NCBI GenBank assembly: GCA_023439505.1
Contig: JAEXNR010000011.1
Location: 1 to 64,000 of the forward strand
DNA: 64,000 nt
From: Bacillota bacterium
Lineage (GTDB): Bacteria; Bacillota; Clostridia; Lachnospirales; Lachnospiraceae
Direction of reading: 5' to 3'
The stretch's first letter is position 1; each line of letters begins with the position of its first letter. Positions 42,110 to 51,892 of this stretch are shown one piece after another. The notes below the pieces were generated by a model that was not told where the DNA came from, did not search any database, and saw only the letters and a list, made by a program, of their open reading frames with translations. The position numbers were made by a program, and so were the translations under genes.

Positions 42110-45038
42110 GCTGTGTCGCCTCCTCTAATATCTTACTCATTGGAAATACAACCTCTTCATTGTAATAAATATTACTGTCTTTTCTCTTTAGTTTCTGGTA
42201 TTCCTTTGTTGCGACTACCGCCATATATCGGGAGAATCGTCTTATGAAATATTTCACCTGTTTTCGATATGCTCTGTGATCCCGATATCTGTCATAATCA
42301 AAATACTTAAAGTTATAAACACTGGTACTGGCTATTTCGCAGCACATATGACCTACCATACGATCGAGTTCGGATTGATGGATGGCGTAGTCAAAGGACA
42401 CATCTCCAAAATATTTTAAGTTCTCACGTCTCATGATTTTGTCATTTCTTCGGCCAGTGATAATTCTGCCGCCAAAGTTCAGACACAGCTTGCTAAGGAT
42501 ATAGTCCATACGGGTATAGTTAATCTCATACTGGATCGGCAGATAACCAATCTCCTCATTTATCTGAGTTAACATCTCCGTTGCTTTTCTAACATCCTCT
42601 GCCTTCATACAGACATAGACATTATATTGATCCGTGTTGATCTCATTAATTATTCTGATCAGCCTTGCTGTATAATCGTCCCGCTTCATTCCTTTGATAA
42701 AGATAAATACCTTTTTCTTATCCGGTAATTTATTTTTTTGCACCTTAAAGTTATTTTGCTCACCGGTTTTTCCATACAGAAGTGTTTCTATCACCTGCTT
42801 CGGTGTATCGGCAGAATCGTAGGCGCAAAATCTCTTATAAAACTCCGGATACTCCTTATTACCGGCATTTAATTCTGTAATTAATTCATCCACCGTGTCC
42901 GCTTTGGGAAGCTCCAGCTGCTCCAGATCAATATAGAGACCACGCCCTGTCAGATATTCTTCTCTGTCATAGGTGAACAAAATCATCTTTCTCTTTGTCA
43001 CACCAAAATCGAACATAATACTGGAATAATCCGTTACAAGAACATCACATGCATTGAGGAAATCATACGTTTCATATCCTGCCGGAAATTCCCTGATATG
43101 ACTGTATCCTGTCAAATCCATTTCCTCTTTCACGAAGGGATGCAGCTTGACATAAAAAATCTGATCCTCCCGCAGCTTCTGATCGATTTGATAGAAATAT
43201 AGATTCAATCGTTCTAACTGCTTGTCAGTTTCCTTTTTATGAAGAAGTCCTCTCCAGGTGGGCATATAAACAATTACCTGTTTCTGTTCCAGTCCACAGT
43301 CTCTTCTGATCTGCTGATACCGGCTTTTATTAAAGAACACAGAGTTTCTGGGATACCCTGATAATAATACATTCCCCTGATACATATTCTCCAGCATATA
43401 ATCCTTCATAAATACATCCCTGGAAAACTCATTCTGATACAGGAGATAGTCTGCAATAAGAAAATTCCTCTGTACATTCCCAAGCGCGTACTCTCGTTGA
43501 GGAACAATCTTTCCCATGGCCTTAAGCGGTGTTCCATGCCAGGTATTTAAGTACACCTGCTCCCTCTTCTTAATATAATAAGGGGGAAAGCTGGTATCTG
43601 TTATGAGATATTTGGCAGAGGCAAGCGCTCTCATATACTCCTTTGACCGGATCTCTATCATCTTCACATTATGAATCTGATATTGATGTAATAACGCCTG
43701 GTATTGATCTCGATACTCCGGTTCCATTGCCAAAGATACCCTGTAGTCCTTATACTCCGCCTTCGATAACTCCTGAATCAATGCAAAGATATTACCTGCA
43801 ATATCTTCTCCATGTTTGGATTCAAACAGAATATCCCTGGGTGCTACCGGAAGTTTTTCATACATTCTGGTATAATAAACAGCTCCGCTTTGTAAAAGGA
43901 CCGCCAATAAAGGAAGCTTCTTTTTAATAAGTCCCAGTTTATTCCTGCTTCTCTTCCATTTTTTCATCCTTTTTTTCCACTTGTCCTGCTGATCTCTGAA
44001 CTTTGCCATATATTTTACTACTATGAGAGGCATATATTCACGAACCTTTGTCATATGAAGCATTTTCTTCTGATTGGTATAGAGCTTCAGTTTCGGTTTC
44101 AGATTACCGGAGGAATATCTCAGGTAATGATTTCTTCTCCACCTTGGAAACTCCTTGTCCAGAAACTCCTGGGTTTTTTTAATAATCTCTATTTTAATTG
44201 CCAATTTGCCTTTGTTCTCATATTTAAACAACGAGCCGTAACGGAAAAGGAAGTGTCTTGCACAGATATATTCCAGTTCATCATGATACATCTCCATATA
44301 CCCATATTGATTCATAAATTCAAAAAGAATCTGAAACGCCCTGACAATATCAAGGGTCTGTTCGGAAAAGCTATTCAGAAATCCTCCCTGGGTAGTCCTT
44401 CTGTAATTATAAAGGGGTTCTTCCACCACACCTATGCTTTCCGCCCTGCAGATTACCTTATAAACAAAAACCAAGTCCTCAAAACGCATCTTTTCCGGGA
44501 ATTCTATCCCCTCCAGAATACTGCGCTTAAATAGTTTATCCCATGGAAAAGGAGTGATATGGGCCAATTCAAATTTATTCTCGGAAAGTTTAAAGTTACG
44601 GCTGATTAAATGCGTCTCGAATTTCTCACGTTTCATTTCTCCGATATGCTCTCGTTCAAACACATTATATCTTCCGCAGATTACAACACAGTTCTGGTCT
44701 CTTACTGCCTTATCATATAATTTCTCACACATGTCTTTTTCAATAAAATCATCACTGTCAACAAATAATACATATTCCCCGCCGGCTCTTGCCAGTCCAT
44801 AATTTCTGGCATGGCTTACCCCTTGGTTTTCTGTGGTATAAACCTTCATAATATCGGCGTATTTACTCTGGTATTCTTCTAAAACCATTAAACTGTTATC
44901 CGTACTTCCATCGTTTACAGCGATAACTTCAATTTCTTTTAAGGTCTGAGACACGACACTATCCAGGCATCCCCTCAGATACCGTTCCACATTATATACG
45001 GGCATGATAATGCTCACCTTAATGCTTGAATTTTCCAC
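42081..45038 (-). CDS. GT2 glycosyltransferase - CDP-glycerol glycerophosphotransferase fusion with unknown C-terminal domain
   Basis: A 985-residue protein. Residues 1-320 are a GT2 domain (SIIMPVYNVERYL, VNDGSTDNS, metal-binding DSDD at 94-97). A basic linker (about 350-375) is followed by a TagB/TagF-like glycerophosphotransferase domain, about 385-755 (NTWHGTPLKAMGK, YMPTWRGLL, KLHPF, VTDYSSIMFDF). Residues about 774-985 form an extra domain I do not recognise (VFIFIKGMKRDD ... YRKQVKYFIRRF). It likely adds a sugar and glycerol phosphate units to a lipid-linked polymer at the membrane. It starts with GTG, GGAGGG upstream. Overlap with the next gene implies coupling. Confidence 0.88.
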   Translation of the reverse strand: MENSSIKVSIIMPVYNVERYLRGCLDSVVSQTLKEIEVIAVNDGSTDNSLMVLEEYQSKYADIMKVYTTENQGVSHARNYGLARAGGEYVLFVDSDDFIEKDMCEKLYDKAVRDQNCVVICGRYNVFEREHIGEMKREKFETHLISRNFKLSENKFELAHITPFPWDKLFKRSILEGIEFPEKMRFEDLVFVYKVICRAESIGVVEEPLYNYRRTTQGGFLNSFSEQTLDIVRAFQILFEFMNQYGYMEMYHDELEYICARHFLFRYGSLFKYENKGKLAIKIEIIKKTQEFLDKEFPRWRRNHYLRYSSGNLKPKLKLYTNQKKMLHMTKVREYMPLIVVKYMAKFRDQQDKWKKRMKKWKRSRNKLGLIKKKLPLLAVLLQSGAVYYTRMYEKLPVAPRDILFESKHGEDIAGNIFALIQELSKAEYKDYRVSLAMEPEYRDQYQALLHQYQIHNVKMIEIRSKEYMRALASAKYLITDTSFPPYYIKKREQVYLNTWHGTPLKAMGKIVPQREYALGNVQRNFLIADYLLYQNEFSRDVFMKDYMLENMYQGNVLLSGYPRNSVFFNKSRYQQIRRDCGLEQKQVIVYMPTWRGLLHKKETDKQLERLNLYFYQIDQKLREDQIFYVKLHPFVKEEMDLTGYSHIREFPAGYETYDFLNACDVLVTDYSSIMFDFGVTKRKMILFTYDREEYLTGRGLYIDLEQLELPKADTVDELITELNAGNKEYPEFYKRFCAYDSADTPKQVIETLLYGKTGEQNNFKVQKNKLPDKKKVFIFIKGMKRDDYTARLIRIINEINTDQYNVYVCMKAEDVRKATEMLTQINEEIGYLPIQYEINYTRMDYILSKLCLNFGGRIITGRRNDKIMRRENLKYFGDVSFDYAIHQSELDRMVGHMCCEIASTSVYNFKYFDYDRYRDHRAYRKQVKYFIRRFSRYMAVVATKEYQKLKRKDSNIYYNEEVVFPMSKILEEATQHEGRSHHIS

Positions 45039-45079
45039 GCAACTTTCCCTCCAAATAACGATTTACTACCCGTTTATGT

Positions 45080-46231
45080 CTAGCTTTGAAATATATGTAG
45101 ATATAAGCGTTCAGTTGAATTTCCATCTTGATATTGATAATTCTTATCTTTAAACATCTGAATCTGTTTAAAATCAAATTGATTCTGTTTTAACAACGCT
45201 ATCAGCTCCCCGGTGTCCCTTGCGATTGGTCCCGGCACGTATTCCCGGTAAGGACGATAGAATCCCCTTGCGTTATGCTCAAATTCTTCCAGGTCATAAG
45301 CATGAAATATCATAGGGCGCTCTCTCAGGCAATATTCAAAGATGGAAGACGAGTAATCCGTAATCAGGTAATCCGCCACCAGCAACAGTGTACTGATATC
45401 CGGATAATCGGACATAGATACGATATTGGTATCCTTTTCTTTGTCATCCAAAGGTTGCGCATCATGTTGAAATGCCTCCATAACAAAGGGGTGAAGTCTT
45501 AGCATAAAAACATACTGTTCCGGCAGTTCCTGAGACAACAGTTCCAGATCCAAGGCAATGGAAGGATGATCTTTCTCCCGATCACGGAAGGTGGGTGCAT
45601 ATAAAACCAATGTTTTTCCCACCAGATTTGGATACCGCTCATAAAATTTCTGTTTTCTCTCTCTTATCTTCCGGGGATCGAAGAACAAATCTGTTCTGGG
45701 TAGTCCATAGCAATAAACCTTATCCCTGGCCACACCGAACGCGCCCCCATATATTTCCCTTGTCTCTTCTGAATTTACAATTAAATGTGTTATTCTGCTG
45801 TTGGCCTTTTTCTCCAGTATTTTTAAGGTACCTGTATTCACATCCTGGCCAAACTTTTTAATTGTGCCTGTTCCATGCCAAAGCTGGATTACTTTCACTT
45901 TCCCACGAAACTTAAGATACGCCATAGGTAAAAAGACATTATCTAAGAGTACATATTCCGCGGTTGCAAGATGAAATGGCTTCCATATAAAAAAGGACAC
46001 TTTGCCCTTTAATAAATGAAAACTTTTCGCCAAATTCCGATCTGATTTCTTCAAGTATTCAAATGTATAGCCTTCCTCTTTCTTCTTTAAGTACTCCACC
46101 AAATACCCGACATTGCCATCCTTGCTGCTGTCATGGGTCATAATGGCAAATACCTTCTTGGTCTTGATTGGACAAAACAAACGAAAAGCATAATAAAATA
46201 ATGCAAAAATATAATACCCGATGATTTTCAA
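45080..46231 (-). CDS. CDP-glycerol glycerophosphotransferase family protein
   Basis: A 383-residue TagB/TagF-like enzyme: N-terminal amphipathic or membrane helix (YYIFALFYYAFRLF), QLWHGTGTIKKFG, YAPTFRDRE, LRLHPF and ITDYSSSIFEY, all hallmark motifs. It transfers glycerol phosphate from CDP-glycerol. I favour a TTG start at 46,231: GGAGG lies 8 bases before it, inside the end of the upstream gene, and it directly follows that gene's stop. The ATG at 46,246 lacks a ribosome site. It is one of four such domains in the cluster, suggesting separate primer, linkage and polymerising activities. Confidence 0.9.
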   Translation of the reverse strand: MKIIGYYIFALFYYAFRLFCPIKTKKVFAIMTHDSSKDGNVGYLVEYLKKKEEGYTFEYLKKSDRNLAKSFHLLKGKVSFFIWKPFHLATAEYVLLDNVFLPMAYLKFRGKVKVIQLWHGTGTIKKFGQDVNTGTLKILEKKANSRITHLIVNSEETREIYGGAFGVARDKVYCYGLPRTDLFFDPRKIRERKQKFYERYPNLVGKTLVLYAPTFRDREKDHPSIALDLELLSQELPEQYVFMLRLHPFVMEAFQHDAQPLDDKEKDTNIVSMSDYPDISTLLLVADYLITDYSSSIFEYCLRERPMIFHAYDLEEFEHNARGFYRPYREYVPGPIARDTGELIALLKQNQFDFKQIQMFKDKNYQYQDGNSTERLYLHIFQS

Positions 46232-46232
46232 T

Positions 46233-47426
46233 TTAGCTTCCTCCATAGGAAATCATTAAATCCACCACCCGCCCTGATGCATCGCCATGATCTGCATGGT
46301 TATACTTTTCCTTAAATTTCTGATATTTTTCCTGATACCTGATATCATCATAATCAAGGATGGCTTGCACCAATTCCTGCGTTGTTTTCGTAATCGGTCC
46401 CGGTGCTTCCTGAATAAAATCAAAATAAAATCCTCTGAGCTGATCTTTATAATAGTCCAGATCATAAGCATAGAAGATCATCGGCCGGTTCAGGAGACTA
46501 TAATCAAACATTACCGAGGAGTAATCCGTGATCAGAATATCTGAGATCAGATATAACTCAGCAATATCATACGCCGCACCAAATTGGAATAAAAAGTCCT
46601 GATAACTATTAAAATCGATTCGCTCACTCACCAGGTAATGTGCCTTAACTAAAATAATATAATCTTTTGCAAGCTGCTCCTTCAGACAGGAAAAATCCAG
46701 GTCCGTACTGAACCGATACTGGTGCGGGGCATATGACTCATTATCCCTCCAGGTCGGAGCATATAATATAATTTTCTTGTCCGACGGTAATCGAAACCTT
46801 TTCTTCAAAGCTGCGATCTTATCTGAAGTATTCTCATTGATTAAGATATCATTTCTGGGATAACCTATTTCCAATACTTCCTGACGAAACGCAAAAGCTC
46901 TTCTGAAGATCCCGGTGGAATAAGTATTCTGGGAGATCAGATAATCCCATGTCATTGCATTCTTTGCAAATTCCCGTTTGTAATGCTCCAGCCCTGACTC
47001 ACCCTCCATACTCATCTGAAACAAGTCAAGACCAAGACGTTTTAACGGTGTTCCATGCCAGGTCTGAATATAGATGACACTCTTACGTTTTTTTAAATAG
47101 GAAGGCATTCTGGTATCGCTCACCCAGATCCCTGCTTTTGAAAAAAGATAAAAATAAGCCAGGCTGATCCTTCTGATCTTTTTTGCTTTGCCGGGTAATG
47201 AAAGGCTCGTATCTTCCAGAATATAATAACAATGATAAAACTGATCCAATCCTCTTCTCACCATTTCCTCATAGATGAATCTTGGATTGCCCGAATAATT
47301 TCTCCCAACATTACTTTCAAACAGGATGATCCTTCGATTTGTTCTATGTAACAGGATAAAAATGCGATAGATACAAAGAACCAGAATTTTAATTATCTTT
47401 TTTAATTTCTTCTTGATATTATTCAT
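46233..47426 (-). CDS. CDP-glycerol glycerophosphotransferase family protein
   Basis: A 397-residue TagB/TagF-like enzyme with a basic, hydrophobic N-terminus for membrane association, QTWHGTPLKRLGLDL, GYPRNDILI, YAPTWRDNE and ITDYSSVMFDYSLL. It shares more identity with the second half of the 49,583-51,892 protein than with its downstream neighbour. ATG at 47,426 with AGGG 6 bases upstream is preferred; the earlier start at 47,465 has no ribosome site. It follows tagD after 75 bases. Confidence 0.9.
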   Translation of the reverse strand: MNNIKKKLKKIIKILVLCIYRIFILLHRTNRRIILFESNVGRNYSGNPRFIYEEMVRRGLDQFYHCYYILEDTSLSLPGKAKKIRRISLAYFYLFSKAGIWVSDTRMPSYLKKRKSVIYIQTWHGTPLKRLGLDLFQMSMEGESGLEHYKREFAKNAMTWDYLISQNTYSTGIFRRAFAFRQEVLEIGYPRNDILINENTSDKIAALKKRFRLPSDKKIILYAPTWRDNESYAPHQYRFSTDLDFSCLKEQLAKDYIILVKAHYLVSERIDFNSYQDFLFQFGAAYDIAELYLISDILITDYSSVMFDYSLLNRPMIFYAYDLDYYKDQLRGFYFDFIQEAPGPITKTTQELVQAILDYDDIRYQEKYQKFKEKYNHADHGDASGRVVDLMISYGGS

Positions 47427-47501
47427 TCTGAACCCTATTTCCTTTTCCTGTCCATAGACACACAATTATGGGTTATTAAACTGAAATTACATAAGCAGTT
47501 C

Positions 47502-47891
47502 TTAATTTTCATGCAGATCGCTCTTTATTTTCGTCGTCGAAATCCCCTTGGTTCTTCCCAGATATACCACTTCGCAGTAATCTTTTAAGAAATCAAACTG
47601 ACCTTTCCAGTCATCCCCCATGACAAACACATCCACCTGGTTTTTCACCACATCATCAATTTTTTGCTCCCAGGTATATTCCGGGATTACTTCATCCACA
47701 TATTTAATTGCTTCCAAAATTGTCTTTCTGTCTTCATAGGTGTAATATGCCGTCTTGTGCTTCAGTGCATTAAACTCGTCGGAAGATAGCACAACGATAA
47801 GATAATCTCCCAATTCTCTGGCTCTCCTTAGCAGATTAACATGTCCGACGTGCAGCAAATCAAAGGTTCCATACGTTATTACTTTCTTCAT
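47502..47891 (-). CDS. tagD: Glycerol-3-phosphate cytidylyltransferase
   Basis: A 129-residue nucleotidyltransferase that makes CDP-glycerol from CTP and glycerol-3-phosphate, supplying the glycerophosphotransferases around it. The HxGH motif is at residues 14-17 (GTFDLLHVGHVNLL), with YVDEVIPE and the C-terminal ISTTKIKS motif. Length fits TagD/GCT. GAGGAG lies 5 bases before the ATG. It follows the tagH-like gene after 74 bases. Confidence 0.95.
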   Translation of the reverse strand: MKKVITYGTFDLLHVGHVNLLRRARELGDYLIVVLSSDEFNALKHKTAYYTYEDRKTILEAIKYVDEVIPEYTWEQKIDDVVKNQVDVFVMGDDWKGQFDFLKDYCEVVYLGRTKGISTTKIKSDLHEN

Positions 47892-47965
47892 TATTCTCCT
47901 CGCTTCTGCGCTGTGATTTTCATCCCGAGTTAATGATTTCAGCGCTGTTACCTATAGTTCATGCT

Positions 47966-48706
47966 TTATTGTTTTACTTTCTCTTCATAAATCGCACAAA
48001 TATCCTCTGAATTACCTTGTGCGATAATCGTTCCTTTTTCCAGTAAAATCGCTTTATTACAGATTGTTTTCACCTGATCTATGCTATGGGATACAAATAA
48101 TACGGTAACCCCCTGCTTAAACATGGATTTAATTTTCTTCTCACTCTTCTTACGAAATTTGGCGTCTCCTACTGCAAATACTTCATCCAGGATTAAGATA
48201 TCCGGATCAACCACCGTCGCAATAGAGAACCCAAGTCGAGACCTCATACCTGAGGAATAATTTTTCACGGGAACATTAATAAACTCACCCAGTTCAGAGA
48301 ATTCTACAATCTCGTCAAATTTATCTCTAATAAATTCTTTGGAATAACCCAGTACCGCTCCATACAAATAAATATTCTCCGCACCTGTATATTGTAGATC
48401 AAACCCGGCTCCGAGTTCCAGCAATGGAGCAATGCTTCCTTTGGTTGTAATGGTGCCTTCTGTTGGCTTTAATACCCCTGCTATAATCTTTAGCAGCGTA
48501 CTTTTCCCTGCTCCATTTAAGCCGAGAATACCTACACGATCACCCCGGTCCACGGTAAAAGATACATCCTTTAACGCCCAGAAATCTTTATAGCTAATCT
48601 TACGATTAATTTTCTTAATAACGAATTCTTTTAAGTTGTCCACCTTTTCCCTGCTCATAATAAATCTCATTCCGACGTGGTCAACTTTGATCGCGATTTT
48701 CCCCAT
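47966..48706 (-). CDS. tagH: Teichoic acid ABC exporter ATPase (TagH/Wzt-like)
   Basis: A 246-residue ABC ATPase of the polysaccharide/teichoic acid export family. Walker A is GLNGAGKSTLLKIIAG, with the subfamily-typical PLLELGAGF segment, signature NYSSGMRSRLGFSIA, Walker B ILILDEVFAVGD and switch His in FVSHSIDQVK. It lacks the long C-terminal extension of B. subtilis TagH. It pairs with the permease whose stop lies 9 bases upstream, and AGGAGG precedes the ATG. Confidence 0.93.
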   Translation of the reverse strand: MGKIAIKVDHVGMRFIMSREKVDNLKEFVIKKINRKISYKDFWALKDVSFTVDRGDRVGILGLNGAGKSTLLKIIAGVLKPTEGTITTKGSIAPLLELGAGFDLQYTGAENIYLYGAVLGYSKEFIRDKFDEIVEFSELGEFINVPVKNYSSGMRSRLGFSIATVVDPDILILDEVFAVGDAKFRKKSEKKIKSMFKQGVTVLFVSHSIDQVKTICNKAILLEKGTIIAQGNSEDICAIYEEKVKQ

Positions 48707-48715
48707 ACATTCCTC

Positions 48716-49495
48716 CTAAATATTCAATATGAATTTATCCTGATTCTTGTAGAACATGACAATACCCACAATCAAGACACCAAAGCTGAAGGTCAGAGAA
48801 TAAGCCATTGTCTTCGGGTCAAATGGCAGTCCATATAAAACTGTATTTCTAAAATTCAAGATAACAGAATAAAGAGGATTATAATTCAATATCCACTCAT
48901 AACCGTTCTTGATTACTCTTGAAGGCTCATAAAAGATTGCGGAACAATACATGATGATCATCAGGATAACCCCCCAGAGATATTCCATATCCCGAAAGAA
49001 CACTGCCAGTGTAGCTAAAATGAGCCCTACACCAAGTGCCATGATAAAGAGGATCAGGAGAGGGACAATTGCACCTGCAAGGTATATCGTCGGTCTTACC
49101 TTTAGTACCGCTGCCACTCCCACCAATATGATCAGCGAAATCAAAAATGTCACATATTGAGACATAACGGAAGCCAGAGGGTAGATATATTTTGGAACAT
49201 ATACCTTCTTAATCATCTGACCGTTTGTACGAATGGACTTCATTGCAGACTTTGTTGCATTGGAAAAATAACTATAGAGAAGCCTGCCTGTCAAAATATA
49301 GACAGGAAAGGTTCGATCTGACTTTCCATACAGCTGGGAAAACACAACCGAGAGTACCAGCATTGTCAGCAACGGTTCAATTAAGGTCCATAATATTCCC
49401 AGATAGGATCTCCGATATTTTAATTTAATCTCTTTTTTAACCAGTTCGGATAATAAGTATCTGTATTTCGTGAAGTTTCTTAACACCCTTTTCAT
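48716..49495 (-). CDS. tagG: Teichoic acid/polysaccharide ABC exporter permease (TagG/Wzm-like)
   Basis: A 259-residue ABC-2 permease with six membrane helices. It opens with the typical amphipathic ELVKKEIKLKYRRSYLGILWTLIEPLL and has FRDMEYLWGVILMIIMY near the fourth helix. Together with TagH it flips the lipid-linked polymer across the membrane. ATG at 49,495 with GAGGATAAA directly upstream is preferred to the start at 49,528. Confidence 0.93.
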   Translation of the reverse strand: MKRVLRNFTKYRYLLSELVKKEIKLKYRRSYLGILWTLIEPLLTMLVLSVVFSQLYGKSDRTFPVYILTGRLLYSYFSNATKSAMKSIRTNGQMIKKVYVPKYIYPLASVMSQYVTFLISLIILVGVAAVLKVRPTIYLAGAIVPLLILFIMALGVGLILATLAVFFRDMEYLWGVILMIIMYCSAIFYEPSRVIKNGYEWILNYNPLYSVILNFRNTVLYGLPFDPKTMAYSLTFSFGVLIVGIVMFYKNQDKFILNI

Positions 49496-49582
49496 TTTAT
49501 CCTCATTTCTGCGTTGCTTACGTGTCACAATATCCCACTACAGCATTTCAACTTATTTGCAAAGCGCTGCAACTCGGCCCGC

Positions 49583-51892
49583 TTATTTACTTTCTAACTG
49601 AAATACAGCTTCTGATACCCTGCGGGAGGCCTGTCCGTCTTCCCAGGAACAATATTTTTCATAAAACGCCGTATACTTTTGCTGATATTGTTCATTGATA
49701 TCCTTAAGATTTACAATGGCGTGAATAATTTCCTCCGTTGTAAAGAGCAGGGGGCCGGGAAGCTCCTCTTCGATATCAATATAAAATCCTCGCAGTACAT
49801 CCCTGTATTTCTCCAAGTCATAGGTATAGAACATCATTGGTCTTTTTAAATTTGCATAATCAAAAAACACAGAGGAATAATCTGTTATAAGAATATCGGA
49901 GATTAAATATAATTCGGCAATATCATCATAATTACTCAGATTAAAGGCAAAGTCTTCCAGACCGGTTACATCCAGCTTGTCAGCAATAAAGTAGTGGGTG
50001 CGAAGCAAGACAACGTACTCCTCTCCCAGTTTCTCCCTTAAAAGCTGCATGTCCAGTTTAAGACTGAATTTATATCTTCCCTTGGTATAATATTCATCAT
50101 CCCTCCAGGTCGGTGCATATAAAATTGTCTTCTTCCCCTTGGGGATGCCTATCCCTGCCTTTATTTTCTCTGCAATCTGTTCCCTGTTCTCATCATGTAA
50201 AATATCATTTCTGGGATATCCTGTTTCCAGCATTTCCTTATCAAATTTAAAACACCTGCGGAATATATCACTGGAAAATTTATTCGGCGCTATCAGATAA
50301 TCCCATATCCTGGACTGTACATAGACTTGTCTTTTATAACGGGGAGTTGCAGCGCTGATATTTTCCTGATCATATACAAGACGCTTTAACGGAGTTCCAT
50401 GCCATGTTTCCAAAAATACATTGCCCTTCTTTTTCTTAATCCAATCCGGTTGTCTTCCATTAAATATATAATATTTGGAACGGGAAAGGTAATACGCGTA
50501 CCGAATACTGAAACGCTTCACCTTCACATGCGGATATGGAATATCCACCTTGTTTTTATTAATTACCCAGATAAATTTATATTGACCGGGATATTTTTTT
50601 GACATATATTCGAAAATATATTTGGGACTGTCGGAATAACTTTTCCCAAAAAAACTTTCCATAAATACCCAATTATCTTTCATAGGCTTATTGAAAAAGG
50701 CATGCTGATATAAAAACTTTGCAAGTGATCTGTTATATTTGAATAAATTCTGAAATTTTGTCCATTTTACATGACGATCAATCACTTTCATGACTTTTTC
50801 ATCATTACCGTTTATAAAAGCAACTATTACTTTTTTATAATATCCCTTTTGCTCATTTATTAATTTTTCATCCATACCGCGAAGAATTTTTTGCATAATT
50901 CCAAACTTCTGTTTTCTGACGGCGATATTTTTCTTTTCTTTTAATTTAGGAGCAAAGAATTTCACACAATAGTTAATAATCTTTCGATCCAGTCGTTCAA
51001 TTAAATTGTCATCGTCCAGTTGATGAATCGTATAAAGATAAGCATCTGTATACTCCCAGAAGCTCTTACTCCCTTTTCTCTCTCCCAAAGACGGATACCC
51101 GGGTTCCTCATAGATATGTTTCATATAGATCGCCTGAGGCTGGCTTTCAAAGTTTTCTGCTGCCTGTAATACCTGAAGTAAATACGGATAATCGGAGATA
51201 TAAATAATATCCTCCTTAAATTTAATTCCGGTCTTATTCAGGAAGGAACGTCGGAACAATATATTTAATACCGTGATATTTCGGACGCCGCTCCTTTTAG
51301 AAACCAACTGGGAATAGGCCTGTTTCTTCGCTGTATCATTGGATTCACCGTCATCATCCTCAATGGATTTTTCCTTATTTTTGTTCTTTGTTATGGAGCT
51401 GTCGCCTTCATCACTGCTGTCGCTGTCAGACGTTGATTGCCCGGAATCTGAAGAATCTTCATCCTCCTCCCCCTCATCTTGCGTATTCTCATCACTTTCT
51501 ATCGTTTCCATAAATACACTTCTTTTTAACCAGGTGTATACAAGCTTTCCATATACCAGATCAGAATTGTTCTGATCTGCAGAAGTAACCAGCAGCTCCA
51601 GCGTATTATTTCCTATATAATCATCACTGTCGAGGAAATAAATATATTCACCTGCTGCAAATGTGATGCCGTGATTTCTTGCTGCAGCAACGCCGGTCCT
51701 TTCCTCCAAATGATGCACCTTAATGTCAAGCACGGATTGATAGGGCACTAAGAAGACCTCCAGGTCCTCTTGCACATTGTCGCAAACAAGGATAATTTCC
51801 ATCTCCCGAAACGTCTGTTCCACTAGACTATCCAAACAATCCTTAAGAAACATCAAACCTTTTTGAAACGGAATTATGATACTTAATTTCAT
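49583..51892 (-). CDS. GT2 glycosyltransferase - CDP-glycerol glycerophosphotransferase fusion with acidic Ser/Asp insert
   Basis: A 769-residue protein and first gene of the cluster. Residues 1-130 begin a GT2 domain (LSIIIPFQKGLMFLKDCL, DSDD at 88-91). An extraordinary low-complexity block of Asp, Glu and Ser follows at 131-187, then the remainder of the GT2 region. Residues about 395-765 are a glycerophosphotransferase domain (ETWHGTPLKRLVYD, YAPTWRDDEYY, ITDYSSVFFDYA). It would add both a sugar and glycerol phosphate to the growing polymer. The acidic insert interrupts the catalytic domain in a loop; its role is unknown. AAAGGAGG lies 6-7 bases upstream of the ATG. Confidence 0.88.
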   Translation of the reverse strand: MKLSIIIPFQKGLMFLKDCLDSLVEQTFREMEIILVCDNVQEDLEVFLVPYQSVLDIKVHHLEERTGVAAARNHGITFAAGEYIYFLDSDDYIGNNTLELLVTSADQNNSDLVYGKLVYTWLKRSVFMETIESDENTQDEGEEDEDSSDSGQSTSDSDSSDEGDSSITKNKNKEKSIEDDDGESNDTAKKQAYSQLVSKRSGVRNITVLNILFRRSFLNKTGIKFKEDIIYISDYPYLLQVLQAAENFESQPQAIYMKHIYEEPGYPSLGERKGSKSFWEYTDAYLYTIHQLDDDNLIERLDRKIINYCVKFFAPKLKEKKNIAVRKQKFGIMQKILRGMDEKLINEQKGYYKKVIVAFINGNDEKVMKVIDRHVKWTKFQNLFKYNRSLAKFLYQHAFFNKPMKDNWVFMESFFGKSYSDSPKYIFEYMSKKYPGQYKFIWVINKNKVDIPYPHVKVKRFSIRYAYYLSRSKYYIFNGRQPDWIKKKKGNVFLETWHGTPLKRLVYDQENISAATPRYKRQVYVQSRIWDYLIAPNKFSSDIFRRCFKFDKEMLETGYPRNDILHDENREQIAEKIKAGIGIPKGKKTILYAPTWRDDEYYTKGRYKFSLKLDMQLLREKLGEEYVVLLRTHYFIADKLDVTGLEDFAFNLSNYDDIAELYLISDILITDYSSVFFDYANLKRPMMFYTYDLEKYRDVLRGFYIDIEEELPGPLLFTTEEIIHAIVNLKDINEQYQQKYTAFYEKYCSWEDGQASRRVSEAVFQLESK

